Below, piece after piece: positions 36,920-46,205 of a stretch of DNA of 64,000 nt. Where the stretch lies: the NCBI RefSeq assembly GCF_014204935.1, contig NZ_JACHMJ010000001.1:2666001-2730000 (forward strand). Direction: 5' to 3'. The notes below the pieces were generated by a model, which saw only the letters and a program-made list of their open reading frames with translations, searched no databases and was not told the origin of the DNA. How positions within the stretch are numbered: the stretch's first letter is position 1; each line of letters opens with the position of its first letter. The position numbers and the translations under genes are program-made. This stretch comes from Conyzicola lurida (GTDB lineage: Bacteria > Actinomycetota > Actinomycetes > Actinomycetales > Microbacteriaceae).

Positions 36920-37842
36920 TCGACCAACGTCCGTCCGGTGAGCCGCAGGAAGACGTCTTCGAGACTCGACCGGCGGACGAGGCTGGTGATCGGGTCGAGA
37001 CCGCGGCGCAGCAGTTCGGCCAGCACGGCCTCGCCGTCGGCACTGTAGACGAGGATGCGGTCGGGCAGCACCTCGACGCGGTCGCCGACCCCGGCGAGCT
37101 GCTCGGCCGCTGCCGCGTTGCGGTCGGACCCGAATCGCACCTCGAGCACCTCGCGACTGGAGTGGGCGCGGATCAGGTCGGCGGGCGACCCCTCGGCCAT
37201 GATCGTTCCCTTGTCGACGACGACGAGGCGGTCGCAGAGCTGCTCGGCCTCGTCCATGTAGTGGGTGGTGAGCACGAGGGTCGTGCCCTGTTCCTTGAGC
37301 CGGAACAGCCGGTCCCAGAGGATGTGCCGCGCCTGCGGGTCGAGGCCCGTGGTCGGCTCGTCGAGCAGCAGGATCTTGGGATCGTTGACGAGGGCCCGCG
37401 CGATGGTGAGGCGGCGCTTCATGCCGCCGGAGAGATCGTCGACGCGCGCTTTCGCCCTGTCGGCCAACTGCGCGAACTCGAGCAGCTCGTCGGCGCGCTT
37501 CGCGACGACCGCGCGCGGAATACCGAAGTAGCGGCCGTAGACGAGCAGGTTCTCGCGCACCTTGAGCTCTTGGTCGAGGTTGTCGGCCTGCGGCACGACG
37601 CCGAGCTGGGAACGGATCTCGGGCCCGTACTGGTTCGGGTCGAGGCCGAGGATGCTCAGGTCGCCGCCCGTGCGGGTGGAGACGGCGCCGACCATGCGCA
37701 TCGTCGTCGACTTGCCGGCGCCGTTCGGTCCGAGGAGCCCGAACGATTCGCCGGGGGCGACCTCGAACGAGATTCCGTCCACGGCGGCGACACCCTTGTA
37801 CGTCTTGGTCAGGGAGGAGGCTGTGATGACGGGCGCTGGCAC
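36916..37842 (-). CDS. ABC-2 type exporter, ATP-binding protein (DrrA/NodI-like)
   Basis: This 308-residue ATPase has Walker A GPNGAGKST, signature DLSGGMKRRLTIARALV, Walker [14 protein letters not shown] and the H-loop TTHYMDEAEQL. A C-terminal extension of about 75 residues (after AEGSPADLIRAH) with LEDVFLRLTGRTL is the DrrA/NodI-type regulatory domain. It is the first gene of the exporter operon and is divergent from a TetR/efflux pair, so it may belong to the same response. Confidence 0.93.
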   Translation of the reverse strand: MPAPVITASSLTKTYKGVAAVDGISFEVAPGESFGLLGPNGAGKSTTMRMVGAVSTRTGGDLSILGLDPNQYGPEIRSQLGVVPQADNLDQELKVRENLLVYGRYFGIPRAVVAKRADELLEFAQLADRAKARVDDLSGGMKRRLTIARALVNDPKILLLDEPTTGLDPQARHILWDRLFRLKEQGTTLVLTTHYMDEAEQLCDRLVVVDKGTIMAEGSPADLIRAHSSREVLEVRFGSDRNAAAAEQLAGVGDRVEVLPDRILVYSADGEAVLAELLRRGLDPITSLVRRSSLEDVFLRLTGRTLVE

Positions 37843-37923
37843 GGGGTCGATCTTAGGGGCGGAGCGGGGTGTCGGGGTACGGGTTTCACCGAACCCCGGT
37901 CGCAGGCTCCCTCGGCCATTAAA

Positions 37924-37949
37924 TTCACAGTGCGAAACGCTTCACAGTG
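37924..37949 (+). promoter_or_regulatory. Direct repeat upstream of the TetR gene, candidate operator
   Basis: TTCACAGTG occurs twice (37924-37932 and 37941-37949) with a 17-bp period, just before TGTAATGAT and the TetR ATG at 37965. It is a plausible autoregulatory or promoter region shared with the divergent ABC exporter. Confidence 0.4.
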
Positions 37950-37957
37950 TGTAATGA

Positions 37958-40219
<2,262 letters not shown>

Positions 40220-40236
40220 CGCGTCATCCGCCCGGC

Positions 40237-40242
40237 TAGTGT
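40237..40242 (+). promoter_or_regulatory. Candidate -10 of a leaderless DUF2071 transcript
   Basis: TAGTGT lies exactly 6 nt before the GTG start at 40249, with no Shine-Dalgarno sequence. Confidence 0.4.
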
Positions 40243-40248
40243 GGGCCC

Positions 40249-40965
40249 GTGACCCGCGAACCGATCTCTCCGACCGCTCCGGCGCTCGAGAGCAGGTCGG
40301 TGGCCAGCCAGCGCTGGTCGCACCTGGTCTTCCTGCACTGGCGGGCGGATGCCGCCGACGTCGCGCCCCTGCTGCCGGCCGGCCTCACCCCCGACGTCTT
40401 CGACGGGTCGGCATGGGTGGGGCTGATCCCGTTCGTGCTCGACCGCGCGACCGTGTTCGGCAGCCCGCCGGTGCCGTACTTCGGCGACTTCGTCGAGGTC
40501 AACGTGCGGCTCTACGCGGTCGACGCGCGGGGGCGCCGCGGCGTGGTCTTCGTCTCGCTCGAGGCATCGCGGCTGGCCGCGGTGCTCGCCGCGCGGGCGA
40601 TCTTCGCCCTGCCCTACGTCTGGTCGCGCACGACGCTCGAGCGCGACGGCGACACCTTCGACTACCGGTCGAGAAGACACGGTGCCCCGGATGCCGCGTC
40701 CCGCATCGTCGCGACGGCGGGTGACGTCCCCGTGCTGGACGACCCGCTCGCCGACTTCCTCACCGCACGCTGGGCGTTGTTCACCCGGGTGCGCGGCCGC
40801 ACGCTCTACCTGCGAAACCACCACGCGCCGTGGCCGCTGTTCGAGGCACGGCTCGACTCGCTCGACGACACCCTGCTCGCCAAAGCGGGGTTCCCGTCGC
40901 TCGCCGGCCGCGCGCCCGACTCGGTGCTCTACTCCCCCGGGGTCACGACGCGCTTCGGGCGTTAG
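40249..40965 (+). CDS. DUF2071 (YqjF-like) protein
   Basis: This 238-residue soluble protein has the DUF2071 pattern: HLVFLHWRADAADVAPLLPAGLTPDVFDGSAWVGLIPF at the N terminus, EVNVRLYAVDARGRRGVVFVSLEASRL in the middle and FLTARWALFTR near the C terminus. The fold is related to acetoacetate decarboxylase-like domains, but no function is known. The stop codon overlaps the convergent oxidoreductase stop (CTTAGA region, four bases shared). Confidence 0.85.
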   Translation: MTREPISPTAPALESRSVASQRWSHLVFLHWRADAADVAPLLPAGLTPDVFDGSAWVGLIPFVLDRATVFGSPPVPYFGDFVEVNVRLYAVDARGRRGVVFVSLEASRLAAVLAARAIFALPYVWSRTTLERDGDTFDYRSRRHGAPDAASRIVATAGDVPVLDDPLADFLTARWALFTRVRGRTLYLRNHHAPWPLFEARLDSLDDTLLAKAGFPSLAGRAPDSVLYSPGVTTRFGR

Positions 40966-41987
40966 ACGCTCGCGACGTCGACCAGCACCTTGCCGACGGC
41001 CCCGTTCTCGACCGCGTCGTGCGCGGCGCCCGTCTCTTCCAGCGCGAACCGGGTGATCGGCAGTCCGTGTTCCTCGCCCACGGGCAGCGCACCGTCGGCG
41101 ACGGCCGCGGAGACCGCCGCGACCGCGTCGCGCTTCTGCGCGTCGGTGACCGTGTAGGTCAGCACGAACTGGAAGCGCACGTTCTTGCGCATGCTCGGGC
41201 CGATCGGCACGGGAAGCGGCTCCGTGGAGTCGAAGTCAGAGGCGTAGATCGCGATGGTGCCGCCGAACGCGACCACGTCGAGGTCGGTCGCCAGGTTCGC
41301 GAGCACGTTGACGTCGACGATCGTGTCGACGCCGCGCTCGGAGACGGCGCGCACGGCGGCCGCGACATCCGTGGTTCTGTAGTTCACCACGTGGTGCGCC
41401 CCGGCACGGCGGGCGAGTTCGGCCTTCTCGTCGCCGCTGACGGTGGTGATCACGGTGGCGCCGGCCCAGCGCGCGAGCTGGATCGCCGCGTGGCCGACCG
41501 CGCCCGCGCCGCCGGTCACGAGCACGACCGTGCCGTCGAGAGCACCCGGCGCGAGGCGCGACGGCCCGTTCTCGTTCGCGGTGAGCGCGCGGTGAGCGGT
41601 GAGTGCGGGGATGCCGAGCGAGGCGCCGAGATCGAACGACGCGTCGTCGGGCAGCGGCACGACCTGCGCGGCCGGCACGATCGCGAACTCCTGCGCCGTG
41701 CCCTGGTCGCGCTCGAAGGCGGCGTCCCACACCCAGACGCGGTCGCCCACGCTCAGGCCCGTCACGTCGTCGCCGACGGCATCGACCAGGCCCGCGCCAT
41801 CCTGATTCGGGGTCTTAGGCTTCTCGAAACGCTGCGGGGCCGCGGCCCGCGCCTTCCAGTCGGTGGGGTTCACGCCGGAGACGGCGATGCGCACGCGCAC
41901 CTCGCCGGCAGCCGGTGCGACCACCGGCACGTCGCGCAGGGTGAGCACCGAGGATGCTCCGGTCTCGTCGTAGGCGATAGCTCTCAT
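40962..41987 (-). CDS. Zinc-free quinone oxidoreductase-like MDR protein
   Basis: This 341-residue medium-chain dehydrogenase/reductase has an N-terminal GroES-like half with VNPTDWKARAA and NQDGAGLVDAVGDDVTGL, and a Rossmann motif VLVTGGAGAVGHAAIQLARWAGA. The structural and catalytic zinc cysteines of alcohol dehydrogenases are absent, which fits NADPH:quinone oxidoreductases (QOR/zeta-crystallin group). ATG 41987 starts MRAIAYDETG; the frame upstream runs into the operator region. It is divergent from a small HTH gene across tandem palindromes and is probably controlled by it. Confidence 0.9.
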   Translation of the reverse strand: MRAIAYDETGASSVLTLRDVPVVAPAAGEVRVRIAVSGVNPTDWKARAAAPQRFEKPKTPNQDGAGLVDAVGDDVTGLSVGDRVWVWDAAFERDQGTAQEFAIVPAAQVVPLPDDASFDLGASLGIPALTAHRALTANENGPSRLAPGALDGTVVLVTGGAGAVGHAAIQLARWAGATVITTVSGDEKAELARRAGAHHVVNYRTTDVAAAVRAVSERGVDTIVDVNVLANLATDLDVVAFGGTIAIYASDFDSTEPLPVPIGPSMRKNVRFQFVLTYTVTDAQKRDAVAAVSAAVADGALPVGEEHGLPITRFALEETGAAHDAVENGAVGKVLVDVASV

Positions 41988-42027
41988 GCAGTGGTGCAAC
42001 CGGGCAGGGGGCCGCCGGTATTCCACT

Positions 42028-42071
42028 GTCAACGTGAGTTGACACCCGTCGATGCGTCAACTACGGTTGAC
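42028..42071. promoter_or_regulatory. Tandem palindromic operators GTCAAC-N4-GTTGAC
   Basis: Two 16-bp perfect-arm palindromes occur, GTCAACGTGAGTTGAC (42028-42043) and GTCAACTACGGTTGAC (42056-42071), with centres 28 bp apart. They fill the 88-bp gap between the oxidoreductase start (41987) and the HTH gene (42076). TTGACA at 42039 and TACGGT at 42062 (17-bp spacing) could be the -35 and -10 of a leaderless HTH transcript, so binding would block its own promoter. Confidence 0.7.
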
Positions 42072-42075
42072 AACC

Positions 42076-42291
42076 ATGGACCACGTCACCATTCACACCC
42101 TCGCCGCCGGCGCGGGCTCGGATGACCCGATCGAGGCCCTGAACGCGATAGCCCAACTGCGCAAAGAGCTCGACCGCGTCGAAGCCGTCACCGCCCGCCG
42201 CGCCCGTAACACCGGCGCGTCCTGGCAGCTCATCGCACTGGCCCTCGGCATCTCCCGCCAAGCCGTCCACAAGAAGTACGGGCGCTCGTAG
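42076..42291 (+). CDS. Small helix-turn-helix protein, probable local regulator
   Basis: This 71-residue protein has an N-terminal half that is helical and charged (IEALNAIAQLRKELDRVEAVTARRARNTG). The C-terminal HTH ASWQLIALALGISRQAVHKKYG has a classic GISRQAVHKK recognition helix. It has no effector domain, so if it responds to a signal this is by partner or redox chemistry not evident here (no cysteine). Tandem operators lie directly upstream. An in-frame ATG 24 bp earlier falls inside an operator and is less likely. Confidence 0.8.
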   Translation: MDHVTIHTLAAGAGSDDPIEALNAIAQLRKELDRVEAVTARRARNTGASWQLIALALGISRQAVHKKYGRS

Positions 42292-42314
42292 CGCCACCCA
42301 CGAGAAAAGACACC

Positions 42315-44192
42315 ATGAGTTCCACTACCTCAGCGCGCCCCGGGCGCGGCAGCCGCGGCGGCCGCGCCGCGAAAGACGACGGCCCCCGCGCCAAGTTCAG
42401 CCAGCTGCTGCCCTACCTGCTCGAGCACAAGAAGGTGCTCGGCGTCGTCATCGTGCTCAGCCTGCTCGCGGCCGGCGCGTCCCTCGCGCAGCCGCTGCTG
42501 GTGCAGGAGGTCGTCAAGAAGGTGCAGGAGGGCGACGCGCTCGGCAACCTCGTCTGGGTTCTCGTCGCGCTCGTCGTGCTGTCGGCGCTGCTCAACGGTT
42601 TCCAGCACTACCTGCTGCAGCGCACGGGCACCAGCGTCGTGCTCTCCGCCCGCCGCCAGCTCGTGCAGCGCATCCTCCGTCTGCCGATCAGCGAGTTCGA
42701 CACGCGCCGCACCGGCGACCTCGTCTCCCGTGTCGGCAGCGACACCACGCTGCTCTACGCCGTGATCACGCAGGGCCTCGTGGACGCGCTCGGCGGAGCG
42801 GTGCTGTTCGTCGGAGCGTTGATCGCCATGCTGATCATCGACCCCGTGCTCCTCGGCCTCACCGTCGCCGTCATCGCCGTGTCGATCGTCACGGTCGTGC
42901 TGCTCTCCGGCCGCATCCGCGTGGTCAGCCGCAAGCAGCAGGAGAAGGTCGGCGACCTCGCCGCCTCCGTCGAACGTGCCATCAGCGCCATCCGCACCGT
43001 CCGTGCCTCCAACGCCACCGAGCGGGAGATCGTCAAGATCGAAGAGGACGCGAAGGGTGCGTGGGCGATGGGGATCCAGGTCGCCAAGATCTCCGCCCTC
43101 GTGGTGCCGATCGCGGGCATCGCGCTGCAGGTCTCGCTGCTCGTCGTGCTCGGCGTCGGCGGTTTCCGGGTGGCGAGCGGGGCGATCGAGATCGCGAGCC
43201 TCGTCGCCTTCATCCTCTTCTTGTTCATGATGATCATGCCGCTCGGCCAGGCCTTCGGCGCCCTGAACTCGGTCAACCAGGCGCTCGGCGCCCTCGGCCG
43301 CATCCAGGAGATCATCGCCCTGCCGAACGAGAACACGTTCGACCCGACGCTGGCGGATGCCGCGGCGCCCGACATCGCGACCGACGCCGCCATCACGTTC
43401 GAGAACGTGGAATTCTCCTACCCCGAGGGCGCGAAGAAGGACGAGATCGCCAAGGCCGTCGCGGAGGTCGTCTCGACGTCGCCCGTCGCGTTGCCCGCCG
43501 AGCCGCACGACCTCACCGTGCTGCACGGCGTCTCGTTCTCGGCGGAACGCGGCAAGCGCACGGCGCTCGTGGGCCCGTCGGGTGCGGGAAAGAGCACGAT
43601 CCTCGCCCTGATCGAGCGCTTCTACGACCCGTCGGCCGGGGCCGTGCGCCTCGGCGGCATCGACGTGCGCGCCATCGACCGCGAGACGCTGCGGTCGCAG
43701 ATCGGATACGTGGAACAGGACGCCCCGGTGCTCGCCGGAACGATCCGCGAGAACCTGCTGCTCGGCGCTCCCGAGGCCACCGACGAGCAGTGCATCGAGG
43801 TGCTGCGCTCGGTCAACCTCATGGAGGTGCTGGAGCGCAACGAACTCGGGCTCGGCGCCGCGGTCGGCGAAGACGGCGTGATGCTCTCGGGCGGCGAACG
43901 CCAGCGCCTGGCGATCGCGCGCACGCTTCTCGCCGCTCCCCCGATCCTGCTGCTCGACGAGTCGACGTCGTCGCTCGACGGGCTCAACGAGCAGATGCTG
44001 CGCGAGGCGATCGACGCGGTCGCCGAGAACCGCACGCTCATCGTGATCGCGCACCGCCTGTCGACCGTGGTCGACTCCGACCAGATCGTGGTGCTCGACC
44101 ACGGACGCGTCGTCGGAGTGGGCACGCACTCCGAACTCGTCGTCTCGACGCCGCTCTACAAGGAGCTCGCGAAGCACCAGTTGCTGGTGTGA
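42315..44192 (+). CDS. ABC exporter, fused membrane and ATP-binding domains
   Basis: This 625-residue half-transporter of the MsbA/LmrA type has a basic N terminus, six spans (about residues 40-320), then an ATPase domain with Walker A GPSGAGKST, Q-loop region IGYVEQDAPVLAGTIRENLLLG, signature LSGGERQRLAIARTLL, Walker B ILLLDESTSSLD and H-loop IAHRLSTV. An inserted stretch of about 30 residues (KKDEIAKAVAEVVSTSPVALPAEPH) precedes the core of the ATPase domain. It lies 23 bp after the small HTH gene. The substrate is unknown. Confidence 0.92.
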   Translation: MSSTTSARPGRGSRGGRAAKDDGPRAKFSQLLPYLLEHKKVLGVVIVLSLLAAGASLAQPLLVQEVVKKVQEGDALGNLVWVLVALVVLSALLNGFQHYLLQRTGTSVVLSARRQLVQRILRLPISEFDTRRTGDLVSRVGSDTTLLYAVITQGLVDALGGAVLFVGALIAMLIIDPVLLGLTVAVIAVSIVTVVLLSGRIRVVSRKQQEKVGDLAASVERAISAIRTVRASNATEREIVKIEEDAKGAWAMGIQVAKISALVVPIAGIALQVSLLVVLGVGGFRVASGAIEIASLVAFILFLFMMIMPLGQAFGALNSVNQALGALGRIQEIIALPNENTFDPTLADAAAPDIATDAAITFENVEFSYPEGAKKDEIAKAVAEVVSTSPVALPAEPHDLTVLHGVSFSAERGKRTALVGPSGAGKSTILALIERFYDPSAGAVRLGGIDVRAIDRETLRSQIGYVEQDAPVLAGTIRENLLLGAPEATDEQCIEVLRSVNLMEVLERNELGLGAAVGEDGVMLSGGERQRLAIARTLLAAPPILLLDESTSSLDGLNEQMLREAIDAVAENRTLIVIAHRLSTVVDSDQIVVLDHGRVVGVGTHSELVVSTPLYKELAKHQLLV

Positions 44193-44199
44193 GACGCGG

Positions 44200-44353
44200 T
44201 CGCTGAGCCTGTCGAAGCGTCGTCCGACAGGACGGATTGCGCCCGTCGCACGTTCGGCAGGACGAACTGGCCGAACCGCGGCCGCGCGTCCTGTCGGGCA
44301 GCTGGTGGCGTGTCGGGAATGGCCATTGAAGCGTCCCTTCGACAGACTCAGGG
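44200..44353. repeat. Dispersed palindromic repeat, copy 4 (compound)
   Basis: The outer arms TCGCTGAGCCTGTCGAAGCG (44200-44219) and CCCTTCGACAGACTCAGGG (44335-44353) enclose two further inverted pairs, CCGACAGGAC/GTCCTGTCGG (44224/44288) and GTTCGGC/GCCGAAC (44252/44270). It fills the gap between two convergent genes and contains no gene. Confidence 0.75.
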
Positions 44354-44356
44354 ACC

Positions 44357-45154
44357 CTACAGCGCCAGCGCGTACATCGCCACCGCGGCCGTCGCGGCCA
44401 CGTTGAGGCTGTCGATGCCGTGCGCCATCGGGATCTGCACGACCGTGTCGGCGGCGGCGATCGCCTCGTCCGTCAGCCCCTCGCCCTCGGTGCCGAGCAC
44501 GAGCGCGACCCGTTCGGGGGCGTCCGCGGCGAACGACCGCAGCGAGACGGCGTCGTCGGTCAGCGCGAGCGCCGCGATGTGGAAGCCCGCCGCGGTCAGC
44601 AGCGACCGGGTCGACGCCCAGTCCCCCACGCGCGTCCACGGCACCTGCAGCACGGTGCCCATCGAGACGCGGATCGCCCGCCGGTAGAACGGGTCGGAGC
44701 AGCGCGGGGTGACCAGCACGGCGTCCGCGCCGATCGCCGCGACCGAGCGGAAGATCGCGCCGACGTTGGTCGGGTCGACCACGTTCTCGAGGATCACGAT
44801 GCGGCGCGCGTCGGCGATCAGGTCGGACACGGGAGGCAGCGCCGGCCGGTGCATCGACGCGATGAGCCCGCGGTGCAGGATGTAGCCGGTCAGCTCGGCG
44901 AGCAGCTCGCCGGGGCCGGAGAACACGTCGACGTCGTCGCCGACGAGCGCCACCGCCTCGTCGACGGTGCCGCCGAGGGCGAGCACCGCCCGCGGCGAGT
45001 GCCCGGCCCGGAGCGCGCGTTCGAGCACGAGCGCCGACTCGGCGATGTACAGCCCGTGCTCGGTGCGGCTGCCGTTCTTGAGGGCGACGTCGGTGCGGTG
45101 GGCGAAGTCGGCGAGACGCGGGTCGTCGAGGTCCGTGACCCGGATGACCGGCAC
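44357..45154 (-). CDS. SpoU/TrmH-family RNA 2'-O-methyltransferase
   Basis: This 265-residue SPOUT enzyme methylates ribose in rRNA or tRNA using S-adenosylmethionine. The N-terminal substrate-binding domain (KNGSRTEHGLYIAESALVLERAL) precedes the knotted domain with motif 1 ILENVVDPTNVGAIFRSVAAIGADAVL, motif 2 ALVLGTEGEGL and motif 3 IPMAHGIDSLNVAATAAVAMYAL. The GTG start shares one base with the upstream stop (TAGTG). The exact target nucleotide is not determinable. Confidence 0.9.
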   Translation of the reverse strand: MPVIRVTDLDDPRLADFAHRTDVALKNGSRTEHGLYIAESALVLERALRAGHSPRAVLALGGTVDEAVALVGDDVDVFSGPGELLAELTGYILHRGLIASMHRPALPPVSDLIADARRIVILENVVDPTNVGAIFRSVAAIGADAVLVTPRCSDPFYRRAIRVSMGTVLQVPWTRVGDWASTRSLLTAAGFHIAALALTDDAVSLRSFAADAPERVALVLGTEGEGLTDEAIAAADTVVQIPMAHGIDSLNVAATAAVAMYALAL

Positions 45155-45642
45155 TATCTGACCGTGTACGGGGTGGTGCGCACGTCGATGTACAGCACGG
45201 TGGTGCCGCCGTCGTCGACGACGGCGACGCTGCCGACGCGGTCCTCGTTCTCGCCCGCGTAGAACTCGTCCGAGGCGGCGGAGCCCAGTTCGTCTTCCAG
45301 TTCGACGCTCGGCTCGTCGACCGGCGAGTAGCCCGCGCCGGCGAAGTCCGGGAGCTCGCCCGACGGCAGCTCGACCCGGGCGGTGAATACCTCGATGGTG
45401 CGGGTGTTCTCGAGGACGACCGCGTCCTCGGGCAGGTCGATGCCCGAGCTGTGCTCCACCTCGCCGACGGTCAACCGGGGCGTGTTGTCGGTGCCGACCT
45501 GCACGACGTGCGTGGTCATCCAGATCACGAACACGACGACCACGACGGCCAGCACGACAACGGCGATCAGCAGGCCGACGACGAGGCCGCGGGGCCGACG
45601 GGCAGCGACGCCCGTGGTGCCGGGCGTGGGTTCTGCGCTCAT
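45154..45642 (-). CDS. Single-span membrane protein, paralogue A
   Basis: This 162-residue protein of unknown function has a short polar N terminus, one long hydrophobic helix (about residues 17-42) and an extracytoplasmic domain. The domain shares the pattern VGEVEHSSGIDLPEDAVVLE...LPSGELPDF..GYS...VLYIDVRT with the next upstream gene (SEVEQNIGIDLPDDTEVLA...LPDDTLPDF..GYA...VLFVDVRA). The two are clearly a tandem duplication. TACGAT sits 6 nt before the ATG. It is coupled to the RNA methyltransferase by a one-base overlap. Confidence 0.75.
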   Translation of the reverse strand: MSAEPTPGTTGVAARRPRGLVVGLLIAVVVLAVVVVVFVIWMTTHVVQVGTDNTPRLTVGEVEHSSGIDLPEDAVVLENTRTIEVFTARVELPSGELPDFAGAGYSPVDEPSVELEDELGSAASDEFYAGENEDRVGSVAVVDDGGTTVLYIDVRTTPYTVR

Positions 45643-45648
45643 AGAGTC

Positions 45649-45654
45649 ATCGTA
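45649..45654 (-). promoter_or_regulatory. Candidate -10 of a leaderless transcript (paralogue A)
   Basis: On the minus strand TACGAT ends 6 nt before the ATG at 45642; no ribosome-binding site is present. Confidence 0.35.
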
Positions 45655-45676
45655 ATGGGGCCGGAAGCGGACGTTT

Positions 45677-46177
45677 TTACCCGACGGCGCGCACGTCGAC
45701 GAACAGCACCGCCCGGCCGTCACGCTCCACGATCGCCGCGCTCGCCTCGAGCGTGGAGCTCGCGGCGGCCAGGTATTCGACCACGGTCTCGCCGGCGAGC
45801 GCCGGGGTCAGTTCCTCGCTCGCCGACTCGGCGGTGGCGTAGCCCGCGAGCGGGAAGTCGGGCAGCGTGTCGTCGGGCAGCAGCAGCTCGGCGCTGAACG
45901 CCCCGTCGGAGCGTTCTGCGGCCAGCACCTCGGTGTCGTCGGGCAGGTCGATGCCGATGTTCTGCTCCACCTCGCTCAGCCCCGGGACCGGCGACCCCTC
46001 GCTGCCGACCCGCAGCACGTGTGTCAGGGTGCCGACGGCGAAGACCACGACGAGCGTCGCGACGAGCGCGCCGACCACCAGCCAGGCGAGCACGATCGTG
46101 GTGCGCGGGCGGGAGGCGGTGACGTCGGTTTCGGGGAACACCGGTGCTTGAGCCTGTCGAAGGGTGTCGTCGGTCAT
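45677..46177 (-). CDS. Single-span membrane protein, paralogue B
   Basis: This 166-residue relative of the downstream gene has the same build: one transmembrane helix (about residues 25-50) followed by an outside domain. Its first residues after the start (ThrLeuArgGlnAlaGlnAla) are encoded by one side of a dispersed palindromic repeat, so the annotated N terminus may be recent or the real start may differ. Function is unknown; I see no lipobox, enzyme motif or metal site. Confidence 0.7.
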   Translation of the reverse strand: MTDDTLRQAQAPVFPETDVTASRPRTTIVLAWLVVGALVATLVVVFAVGTLTHVLRVGSEGSPVPGLSEVEQNIGIDLPDDTEVLAAERSDGAFSAELLLPDDTLPDFPLAGYATAESASEELTPALAGETVVEYLAAASSTLEASAAIVERDGRAVLFVDVRAVG

Positions 46178-46205
46178 GAGAGTCGGCACTTCGACAGGCT
46201 CAGTG
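46144..46205. repeat. Dispersed palindromic repeat, copy 5 (overlaps two genes)
   Basis: GTGCTTGAGCCTGTCGAAGGG-type left arm (46144-46164) and CACTTCGACAGGCTCAGTG (46187-46205). The left arm lies in the first codons of paralogue B and the right arm covers the gabD stop codon. Confidence 0.8.
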
